Shown here: piece by piece, positions 1-5,868 of the stretch | Layout of the letters: each line of letters starts with the position of its first letter | How positions within the stretch are numbered: position 1 is the first letter of the stretch | Source of the DNA: Minisyncoccota bacterium | GTDB lineage: Bacteria > Patescibacteriota > Minisyncoccia > UBA6257 > GWB1-50-10 | Assembly (NCBI GenBank): GCA_020062265.1 | Contig: JAGUWR010000050.1 | Location: 1 to 11,637 of the forward strand | DNA length: 11,637 bases | Direction: 5' to 3' | Notes under the pieces: model-generated | The model's input: the letters and a program-made list of their open reading frames with translations, nothing else | What the model was told of the DNA's origin: nothing | The model's database searches: none | Translations under genes and position numbers: made by a program

Positions 1-826
1 AAACAATGGTCAGATCGCTCTGACGAATGAGTGGGCTCGGACAACTTCGAACCTTCCCATCGCATTTGGCATAGGTGATGGTAGCGTCAACTTGAAGCGG
101 CATTTTCACCTCCAACCGTTTGAGAAGGATGCCGGCCACGATCTGACGATCGGGAAAACCAGGCACTTCCCGTTCAAGAAATGAAGCAAGAATCAAACGG
201 TCATACCAGGCTGGCGCGCCTTCAAGAAGCGGCCAAACTTTATCCCTGAAGTTTATTAGAAATCGTTCGGCAATCTCTTCGGCTGATGAATCAACTCTGA
301 AATTATAAGTGTCGGGGAAAAGAAAACCTTCAAGTAAACTAACCCCCGGAAGGAAAAGAAAATCTGCGGCAAGGTCAGCCGGTTCGACTGCGGTCAGAGT
401 CCCTTCTTTGATAACGCCGGCATCAGCCAGAAGCGTATCAACATCTTTAAGAGTCATCCCTTCGGTGACAATAACCCGCACCTGCTTAACTTCGCCTCGA
501 GTCAATACGTTCACTATTTGAGGAACACTCATACTTGCCTTTAGATCATAAACACCCGGCTGAAATTTTTGGGCCTTGCCGCTCATAAGCGAATAAAACT
601 TGAATACACTAACCGATTTGATAAGAGAACGTTGGGATAAACGCGCGCCAATCTCACGGATACCTTCTCCTTTTTCAATCTTCAATTCCTCCGGCTCGGC
701 TCGCGACACATTTGGCTGAAGACCGTAGAAAAAATAAGCAATTATAACAATGAAAAACAAGGATAGCGTCAAGCTACCAAAAAAACGAAAATTTAAAACA
801 CCTCTTTTGATACTATGAGGATTCAA
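1..826 (-). CDS. mltG: Endolytic murein transglycosylase MltG (YceG-like), 3' end cut by window
   Basis: MltG cleaves nascent peptidoglycan glycan strands at the outer face of the membrane and is thought to set strand length. I translated this frame by hand; it is open from the stop at 830-832 to base 1. Visible in order are a membrane segment (residues about 17-36), a LysM-like region ending in QKFQPGVYDL, the family motif EGFLFPDTY (166-174), and ASFLERE, whose first Glu (codon 173-175, residue 218 counted from the TTG) matches catalytic Glu218 of E. coli MltG. QVDATITYA follows. The C-terminus lies outside the window. The start is uncertain: there is no ATG before the membrane segment. TTG at 826 would overlap the end of rodA by 14 bases; TTG at 772 is the alternative. 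An AGAGG at 800-804 precedes no usable in-frame start. Function is secure, start is not. Confidence 0.93.
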   Translation of the reverse strand, partial: MNPHSIKRGVLNFRFFGSLTLSLFFIVIIAYFFYGLQPNVSRAEPEELKIEKGEGIREIGARLSQRSLIKSVSVFKFYSLMSGKAQKFQPGVYDLKASMSVPQIVNVLTRGEVKQVRVIVTEGMTLKDVDTLLADAGVIKEGTLTAVEPADLAADFLFLPGVSLLEGFLFPDTYNFRVDSSAEEIAERFLINFRDKVWPLLEGAPAWYDRLILASFLEREVPGFPDRQIVAGILLKRLEVKMPLQVDATITYAKCDGKVRSCPSPLIRQSDLTIV

Positions 827-1889
827 GCTTTATGCGTTGAATTATACTCATAAGGATTGCTAACGTCAAGAGGCTGGATCCGCCGTAGCTCAGGAAGGGA
901 AGAGTGATGCCGGTGACGGGAAGCAACCCTAAATTAGCCCCTAAATTCAAAATAAAATGAATAGCTAATATAAAAACAGTGCCCAGAACGATGAACTTCG
1001 AATAATTATCACGAGCCCGAATACCTATATTAGAGAGTCTATAAATAACCAAAAAAAATGTCGAAATTACGATAACGGCGCCAATAATTCCCCATTCTTC
1101 GGTAAAAGCGGCGAAGATGAAATCATTATGAGCTTCGGGAAGAAAACCGAGTCTCGCTTGACTGCCGGCGCCGAAACCCTTGCCCCACAAACCGGCCGAA
1201 CCGATCGCAATTTTCGACTGAACAACGTTATAATTTACCCCTAAAGGATCAAAATTTGGGAAGAGAAAACCAATTAGTCGTTCCTTCTGGTAGGACTGAA
1301 GATAAAAATTCCAAATGAGGACGCAGCCGACAATCGCAATGACGATGCCGGCGACTAATTTCTTTTTATTCGCACCGCTCATAAAAAGAAAGCTCAGCCA
1401 GAGAACAATAAAAATTATCGCTGACCCAAAATCCGGCTGGATAGCGATAAGGACGGTTGGTATAAAAACATAGATTGATGAGACAAAAATATTCCGTCCC
1501 GCCCAAGCGGCGATGTAACGGCGAGCAAAAAAACTGGCTAACATAAGCACCACCGCTACCTTCATTAATTCTGACGGCCCAAACTGGAAATCGCCGATGA
1601 TAAACCAGCTTTTGGCTCCGCGAACGGTCGCGCCTTGGAGAAGCACGGCGATAAGAAAAGCAATCCCCAGCCAGTAAAAGCCATGGCGAAACCAACCCTG
1701 ATTCACCAACCAACGCCAATCAAACATTACCCCCAAAAAAAGAATAGCTAAAAAAAGCCCGCCCCAAACGAGCTGACGCCAAAAAAAATAGGGCGACGTG
1801 CTGGCAAGAGAAAGGAGACCGGCGCCAATAAGAATAACAATTCCAAAAATTAACGGCCAGTCAAGTTTTTTATAAAGATAAAGACTCAT
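813..1889 (-). CDS. rodA: Peptidoglycan glycosyltransferase RodA (SEDS family)
   Basis: RodA polymerises lipid II into glycan strands during cell elongation, working with a class B penicillin-binding protein in the inner membrane. The 358-residue product is close to the usual family length and is almost entirely membrane segments. SEDS hallmarks are present: GPSELMKVAVV (104-114), IQPDFGSAIIF (150-160), PEAHNDFIFAAFTEEWG (251-267), where D256 corresponds to the essential Asp of the large extracellular loop (D255 in Thermus RodA), and the C-terminal LPVTGITLPFLSYGGSS (323-339). RodA is preferred over FtsW because of the short N-terminus and the mltG neighbour, but family members are hard to split by eye. 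The ATG at 1889 lies 15 bp after the upstream gene and has no clear ribosome-binding site. The TAG stop gives a normal C-terminus, so TAG is a genuine stop in this genome. Confidence 0.95.
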   Translation of the reverse strand: MSLYLYKKLDWPLIFGIVILIGAGLLSLASTSPYFFWRQLVWGGLFLAILFLGVMFDWRWLVNQGWFRHGFYWLGIAFLIAVLLQGATVRGAKSWFIIGDFQFGPSELMKVAVVLMLASFFARRYIAAWAGRNIFVSSIYVFIPTVLIAIQPDFGSAIIFIVLWLSFLFMSGANKKKLVAGIVIAIVGCVLIWNFYLQSYQKERLIGFLFPNFDPLGVNYNVVQSKIAIGSAGLWGKGFGAGSQARLGFLPEAHNDFIFAAFTEEWGIIGAVIVISTFFLVIYRLSNIGIRARDNYSKFIVLGTVFILAIHFILNLGANLGLLPVTGITLPFLSYGGSSLLTLAILMSIIQRIKLESS

Positions 1890-1904
1890 TAAGCCAAAAT
1901 ATTG

Positions 1905-2609
1905 TTATCGGGCGCTTACAAAAACCCGGGTTCTTTGAAGATCTATCCGCTCTATTAGTTGACGGGCCGCCGGCAGAAAAACCCCAAATGATTGACGACT
2001 GAGCGGCTCAAGTTTATTGATAATTGTCCGGGAAGCAGCAATTTCATAACCAAAATGATCAAAGACGATCACGCTAATCCTAATTTCGTCCACCAAAACC
2101 GAACTGTTATTGATAACTATTCCCTCTATTTGAATAGCGTTCTCGGCAATATTTGTGGAAACATTGGTAACGCCAACCGCCGGCTTAAAAAACTGCCCAG
2201 CTCGTTCCCATTTCACTTGAGAGATCTCCAGGTCTGCTCGGTCAATGTCGGCAGGATTTACCCTTTTTAAAATTTCAAAAATATACTTATTAGTTTCCGA
2301 CGCGTACAAAAAATCAGATCCCCCGGCCTCGGCCGCCAATCGTCCGCCAGTGTTGTAAACTCTAAAAACGTAGGAAAATTCGCGGGCGCCGTAGCCAGAG
2401 TTCGGATTGGATATTTTAGCCAGAACAACACCTTGGTCGCTGCCCAGGAATAAAAACTGCGGCGAACTCGTGATTCGCAGAGGTGAAACAGCCGGCGTCT
2501 CTTCAACCACGTGTTTCTTGGGAGCGCCGCCGAAAATCCACCAGCCAATCAAAGAAAAAATAGCGATATAAAATAAACCGTAGAGAAATTGTTTATTAGA
2601 ACGAGACAT
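1905..2609 (-). CDS. Single-pass membrane protein with extracellular beta domain, function unknown
   Basis: I do not recognise a named family. The 234-residue product starts with a short basic N-terminus (SRSNKQ), then one membrane segment at about 9-27 ending in WWIFGG, so the remainder should be outside the membrane. A Pro/Glu linker (30-45) follows. Residues 45-135 look like a beta-rich module with FRVYNTGGR. Residues 159-213 (IEGIVINNSSVLVDEI, then VIVFDHFGYEIAASR) resemble FxLYD/DUF3426-type immunoglobulin-like domains, which are common in extracellular bacterial proteins. It sits between tpiA (33-bp gap) and rodA (15-bp gap), so it is probably co-transcribed with the wall genes. A role in cell-envelope assembly is inference from position only. 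Confidence 0.85.
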   Translation of the reverse strand: MSRSNKQFLYGLFYIAIFSLIGWWIFGGAPKKHVVEETPAVSPLRITSSPQFLFLGSDQGVVLAKISNPNSGYGAREFSYVFRVYNTGGRLAAEAGGSDFLYASETNKYIFEILKRVNPADIDRADLEISQVKWERAGQFFKPAVGVTNVSTNIAENAIQIEGIVINNSSVLVDEIRISVIVFDHFGYEIAASRTIINKLEPLSRQSFGVFLPAARQLIERIDLQRTRVFVSAR

Positions 2610-2642
2610 GTTGATGTGATTAAAATTTACAAGCTCAATAAA

Positions 2643-3428
2643 TCATTCATCTTTCAACTCTGATTTTTTGAACAAGCTAATAATTTTTTGGAATTCTTTT
2701 GGTTTTGAGCTTACCCCGCCTACTAAAGCGCCGTCAATTTCTTTTTGGCTCAGAAAACCGGCAACGTTTTTTGAAGTGACCGAACCGCCGTAAAGTACTT
2801 TAACTCGAAACTTATAACTTATAACTAATAACTTTTTTATGTACTTTGCCATTTCCGCTGTGTCTTCTGGTTTATCACCCCGGCCGGTGCCGATGGCCCA
2901 GATTGGTTCGTAGGCAATGACTAATGACCGATGACTGATGACTGATGACTTTACGCCTCTTAAGTCTTTAGTGAGTTGATTTTTGACGTATTTTTTTGCT
3001 TCTCTTTCATTCCGCGTTAATCCGCGTGAAGTCCGCGTAAATCCGCGTTCTATCGGTTCGCCGACACAAAGAATCACTTTTAATCCGGCGGCAAGGGCAG
3101 CTTTCACTTTCTTATTAATTACTTCATCGGTCTCGCCCAAAGCTCGACGCTCCGAATGACCGATAATCACATATCTCACGCCAAACGATTTGAGCTGATC
3201 GGGCGATACTTCCCCGGTATAGGCGCTTCCGCCAGCCGGCGAATTCTCCCAAAAAACATCCTGGGCGCCAAGCCAAGCTTTTTTTACCAATTTTTTAATT
3301 GTTTTTAAAAAAATAAACGGCGGCGCAATGACCACATTTGAAGCGTCAATTTTCTTAGCCAGAACCAATGCTTCGCTCTCGCCGACTGGGTTCATTTTCC
3401 AATTGGCGATGATTAATTTTTGCATCAT
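2643..3428 (-). CDS. tpiA: Triosephosphate isomerase
   Basis: Interconverts dihydroxyacetone phosphate and glyceraldehyde 3-phosphate in the cytoplasmic glycolytic pathway. The 261-residue product keeps all catalytic elements: N9 and K11 in ANWKMN, H91 in IIGHSERR (88-95), E174 in AYEPIWAIGTG (172-182, including flexible loop 6), and YGGSV (213-217). Length is slightly above the usual 250 or so because three separate short-repeat tracts are read in frame: residues about 127-140 (RGFTRTSRGLTRN), about 161-172 (SSVISHRSLVI) and about 198-207 (VISYKFR). All fall between catalytic strands in surface loops or helix ends, so activity is probably kept. The ATG overlaps the galT stop as ATGA, which suggests translational coupling; a second Met follows at once and could be the true start. 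Confidence 0.97.
   Translation of the reverse strand: MMQKLIIANWKMNPVGESEALVLAKKIDASNVVIAPPFIFLKTIKKLVKKAWLGAQDVFWENSPAGGSAYTGEVSPDQLKSFGVRYVIIGHSERRALGETDEVINKKVKAALAAGLKVILCVGEPIERGFTRTSRGLTRNEREAKKYVKNQLTKDLRGVKSSVISHRSLVIAYEPIWAIGTGRGDKPEDTAEMAKYIKKLLVISYKFRVKVLYGGSVTSKNVAGFLSQKEIDGALVGGVSSKPKEFQKIISLFKKSELKDE
2811..2834. repeat. Heptamer repeat inside tpiA, site 1
   Basis: Plus-strand units CTTATAA, CTTATAA, CTAATAA, then a partial CTT. Read on the minus strand it encodes LVISYKFR just before the conserved VKVLYGGSV strand. It takes the place of the variable helix end found here in other TIM proteins. Confidence 0.8.
2914..2948. repeat. Heptamer repeat inside tpiA, site 2
   Basis: Five 7-bp units on the plus strand: GCAATGA, CTAATGA, CCGATGA, CTGATGA, CTGATGA. 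The minus strand reads them as SSVISHRSLVIA, which runs straight into the catalytic AYEPIW block. 21 bp equals three units and seven codons, so the frame repeats every three units. Confidence 0.85.
3011..3049. repeat. 10/11-bp TCCGCGT repeat inside tpiA, site 3
   Basis: Four copies beginning TCCGCGT start at 3011, 3021, 3032 and 3042 (spacing 10, 11, 10). On the minus strand they encode RGFTRTSRGLTRN after CVGEPIE. This adds residues not present in the usual CVGE(x)LEERE segment of TIM. Confidence 0.85.
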
Positions 3429-4456
3429 TTCTTTAATATTTTAGCCGCTTCGTCAGGATCAACCGGATTAATTTCAATGCCGGTGCCAAGCTCGAAACCG
3501 GCCGAGATATTAGTTTTTGGAATAACTTCAATGTGCCAATGGTAATTCTTGTATTTGTTCTTATTTTGAATGGGGGCGGTATGGATGAAAAAGTTGTAAT
3601 CAGGATCGCTAAGTTTGCTTTTTATTTTTCTCAAACCTGTCTGCAAGGCCTCCACCGCATATCCTAATTCTAAATCAAGAGTATTCTCAAAGTAAGGGAG
3701 ATGTTTTTGGGGAAATATTCTCAATTCAAAAGGTTCGCGTGATACAAACGGCGTAAAGACAACAGCCCCATCGTTTTCATAAATAATTCGTTTCTTCTCC
3801 CTTTGTTCATAACTAATAATATCGCAATGGACGCAGCGCCGATATTTTTTGAAATAATTCAGCGAACCGGTAAGCGAATGTTTGATATCCGGCGGTACAA
3901 CCGGTAAAGCCAAAAGCTGATAATGGGGATGGTATACCGAAGCGCCGGCGGCCGGACCCCAATTGTGGAAAATTGAAATATAAGCAAGACAAGGATCATC
4001 TAAAAGCATTAGATAGCGATCGCGGAACGCTTCAAAGACTTGATTGGCCTGGCTCGGTTTGAGGTCAACAAAATTCTTATCGTGGTCGCGAGTGATAATA
4101 ACGTCGTGATGGCCGATTCCTTCGGCTACCAAATAAGGACCATCGCGGAAAGAATCGGCGCAGACCTTGTGATGAACAACGGCCGGATATTTATTTTCCA
4201 CAACTACCAATTCCCAGCCGCGTTTGCTCTCATATACTAAAATTGGTTTGTGACTCTTTAAAGGATTTTCAAAAGGACAATTTTTCTTGGGCCGATATGA
4301 CTTATAGGTCTTATTGGTCCTATTGGACCTATCGGCCAAAAAAGTCTGCGGCTTTTTGCCCCGCTTCGGCGCGATAAGAATCCAATCGCCGGAAACCAAA
4401 TCTTGTCTTAATTCAGACCTATTGGACTTATTGGACTTATTGGACTTATAAATCAT
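3425..4456 (-). CDS. galT: Galactose-1-phosphate uridylyltransferase-like protein (HIT superfamily)
   Basis: GalT enzymes move a nucleotidyl group between sugar phosphates through a covalent histidine intermediate. This 343-residue protein has the active-site motif YHPHYQ (175-180), with H178 as the expected nucleophile, and the second-half motif NYHWHIEVIP (304-313). GHHDVIITRDHD (115-126) matches the region carrying a zinc-ligand His. In the first cysteine pair only C60 is present (CPFE, not CxxC), while CVHC (208-211) lies further on. Substrate is therefore uncertain: UDP-glucose/galactose-1-phosphate exchange is likely, but a related ADP-sugar phosphorylase is possible. No other Leloir gene is in the window. 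Two 9-mer tracts are translated: the N-terminus (YKSNKSNKSNRS, 3-14) and SNRTNKTYKSYRP (44-56). The start overlaps the preceding gene by 11 bp, and its stop overlaps tpiA. Confidence 0.9.
   Translation of the reverse strand: MIYKSNKSNKSNRSELRQDLVSGDWILIAPKRGKKPQTFLADRSNRTNKTYKSYRPKKNCPFENPLKSHKPILVYESKRGWELVVVENKYPAVVHHKVCADSFRDGPYLVAEGIGHHDVIITRDHDKNFVDLKPSQANQVFEAFRDRYLMLLDDPCLAYISIFHNWGPAAGASVYHPHYQLLALPVVPPDIKHSLTGSLNYFKKYRRCVHCDIISYEQREKKRIIYENDGAVVFTPFVSREPFELRIFPQKHLPYFENTLDLELGYAVEALQTGLRKIKSKLSDPDYNFFIHTAPIQNKNKYKNYHWHIEVIPKTNISAGFELGTGIEINPVDPDEAAKILKK
4299..4336. repeat. 9-mer repeat array inside galT
   Basis: Plus-strand units GACTTATAG, GTCTTATTG, GTCCTATTG, GACCTATCG, then GC. 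The array contains both GGTCC and GGACC forms. It is translated as SNRTNKTYKSYRP, residues 44-56 of GalT, in the variable stretch before CPFE. Confidence 0.85.
4416..4451. repeat. 9-mer repeat array at the GT2/galT junction
   Basis: Four plus-strand units: GACCTATTG, GACTTATTG, GACTTATTG, GACTTATAA. The minus strand reads them as the N-terminus of GalT (YKSNKSNKSNRS). In another frame the last unit gives the TAA stop of the GT2 gene. The 11-bp gene overlap lies at the array edge. Confidence 0.88.
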
Positions 4457-5183
4457 ATTTGTTAGTCCACAGCCACCATCTTACCCTTAAAACGTCCCAA
4501 AAAACCGAGAGATAACTTTTGAGACCGACGGCTGAACGCGGGTCATTCACCCACACTATCGGAATCTCTTTAATTTTATAACCTAATTTTTTAGCAAGCG
4601 CCAACGCTTCGGGGTCAAACCCGAAACGATTAATTTTTGAAATATTAAAAATCTGCTCGGCGGCTCTGGCGGTAAAACATTTAAAACCGCACTGGGTATC
4701 CCGAATGCCCGGTAAAAGGAGTGCTTGAATAATAAGATTGCCGATGTCGCCCAGCAGTCGCCGATACCAAGGCTGGGGCGGCTCTAATTTTGCCCCTTCA
4801 ATATCCCGAGAGCCAAAAACAATGTCATATTTTTCTCCGCTTTGATCGGAAAAATACGGCCGCAATTTTTGGAATTGATCAATAGAGGTAGAATTGTCAG
4901 CATCGGTGAAAATCCGGAGTTCACCTTTTGCGCTAAGCATCCCCTGTCTCACTACCCGGCCCTTGCCGTGGTTGTCCTTGTTATCAATCAGACGGAGGTT
5001 GGGGATAAGATGAGCGAAACGTTTGACAACATCAGCGGTCTCGTCGCGCGAACCGTCATTGACCACAATAATCTCGTAAGGGAAATTAAATTTTGAGATA
5101 TGACGATTGATGTCAACCAACGTCAGCGGCAGACGTTTGGCTTCGTTATAGGCGGGAATTATAACGGAAAGAAATGGTTTCAT
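4446..5183 (-). CDS. GT2 glycosyltransferase, ALG5/DPM1-like polyprenyl-phosphate sugar synthase
   Basis: Predicted to transfer a hexose from a nucleotide sugar to polyprenyl phosphate at the cytoplasmic membrane face. The 245-residue product is a single GT-A domain: SVIIPAYNEAKRLP (6-19), IIVVNDGSRDET (38-49), the metal-binding DAD in FTDADNST (92-99), FGSRDIEG (123-130), and DTQCGFKCF (162-170) followed by FGFDPE (187-192). The DTQCGFK block is typical of dolichyl-phosphate glucose synthase (ALG5) relatives, and no C-terminal membrane domain is present. The sugar cannot be read from sequence. It follows gtrA by 57 bp of repeats, a common functional pairing in which GtrA-type proteins handle the lipid-linked sugar made by such enzymes. 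The last residues (TNKYDL) and stop are encoded by a 9-mer repeat shared with the start of galT. Confidence 0.92.
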   Translation of the reverse strand: MKPFLSVIIPAYNEAKRLPLTLVDINRHISKFNFPYEIIVVNDGSRDETADVVKRFAHLIPNLRLIDNKDNHGKGRVVRQGMLSAKGELRIFTDADNSTSIDQFQKLRPYFSDQSGEKYDIVFGSRDIEGAKLEPPQPWYRRLLGDIGNLIIQALLLPGIRDTQCGFKCFTARAAEQIFNISKINRFGFDPEALALAKKLGYKIKEIPIVWVNDPRSAVGLKSYLSVFWDVLRVRWWLWTNKYDL

Positions 5184-5185
5184 GG

Positions 5186-5253
5186 TTTTAACTTATGACT
5201 TAAAACTATTAACTTATAACGGCGGGTTATTAGTTATAAGTTATTGGTTATTA
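5186..5253. repeat. Head-to-head heptamer arrays between gtrA and GT2 (possible hairpin)
   Basis: Five 7-bp units (TTTTAAC, TTATGAC, TTAAAAC, TATTAAC, TTATAAC; 5186-5220), a GGCGG spacer (5221-5225), then four units in opposite orientation (GTTATTA, GTTATAA, GTTATTG, GTTATTA; 5226-5253). The inner 15-base arms (5206-5220 and 5226-5240) pair at 12 of 15 positions. This fills the gene gap and encodes the end of GtrA. It could act as an mRNA stem-loop. Confidence 0.8.
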
Positions 5254-5855
5254 GTTGCACGAAATACAACGTGCCGGTAGCTCAAAAAGTTCCAGAGCAT
5301 TGCAACAAAAACCGCCATGACCGCTCCGACATTCGCCCAAAGTTTTGGCTCAAAGCCGGCGGGCGGACCGATAACGTTTACAATAAGGGAAGCGACGCTC
5401 ACATTAATCAAAGTGCCGATGAAAGTGAAGAACAAAAAACGGGCATACTCTTGCGGCGCAACCGGCATTCGGCTTTGAAACGTCCAGAACTTGTTCCAAA
5501 AATAGCTGTTAGTGGTAGCGACGAGAAAAGAAATTGCTTTGAAACCGCTGAAGTAAAAACCGGCGGCGATGTCCGTTGAATAAATAAGAAGATTAAGAAC
5601 GCCGAGATCCAACAAAGTATTGAGGGTGCCGACGGCGGCGAATTTTCCGAATTGACCCAATACTTTCCAGAAACGACTCAAGAAATTTAAAATAACAAGG
5701 GCAATCGGCGCAAAAACAGTAAAACCGGCAACGGAAATAAAAACCAAAAGAGGAGTGATTCTTAAGCCGATATTGGCGGCGGGTAGAAGCACCAGCCAGC
5801 CGACAAGAAAACCGATAATTGAAACAATATAGTAATCTTTGAAGTCATAAGTCAT
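5241..5855 (-). CDS. GtrA-family membrane protein with extra N-terminal membrane pair
   Basis: GtrA-family proteins are small four-helix membrane proteins proposed to flip undecaprenyl-phosphate-linked sugars. The core lies at residues 67-200: GQFGKFAAVGTLNTLLDLGVLNLL (from 67), NSYFWNKFWTFQ (116-127), and a last helix ending in WNFLSYRHVVF (188-198). About 66 residues precede the core and add two further hydrophobic segments (about 10-26 and 34-60), so the 204-residue protein is longer than the usual 120-150. The start is set by a heptamer repeat that places ATG at 5862, 5855 and 5848 in three different frames; only 5855 opens this gene, while 5862 reaches a stop after five codons. The last four residues (TNNQ) and the TAA are also repeat-encoded. 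It is 10 bp downstream of the ATPase gene. Confidence 0.9.
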   Translation of the reverse strand: MTYDFKDYYIVSIIGFLVGWLVLLPAANIGLRITPLLVFISVAGFTVFAPIALVILNFLSRFWKVLGQFGKFAAVGTLNTLLDLGVLNLLIYSTDIAAGFYFSGFKAISFLVATTNSYFWNKFWTFQSRMPVAPQEYARFLFFTFIGTLINVSVASLIVNVIGPPAGFEPKLWANVGAVMAVFVAMLWNFLSYRHVVFRATNNQ

Positions 5856-5868
5856 TGGTCATTAGTTA
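5842..5868. repeat. Heptamer array forming the ATPase/gtrA junction
   Basis: On the minus strand the units AATAACT, AATGACC, AATGACT and TATGACT follow each other. They supply the TAA stop of the ATPase gene (5866-5868) and three ATG triplets 7 bp apart, at 5862, 5855 and 5848. The second opens gtrA. Confidence 0.85.

Noticed and set aside
309..521. Plus-strand open frame with many Ser/Thr/Arg residues
   Set aside because: It is antisense to the conserved EGFLFPDTY region of mltG.
1366..1719. Open frame on the minus strand inside rodA (similar open frames at 5244-5579 and 8110-8475 on the plus strand)
   Set aside because: They overlap genes with clear conserved motifs in another frame and show no recognisable family.
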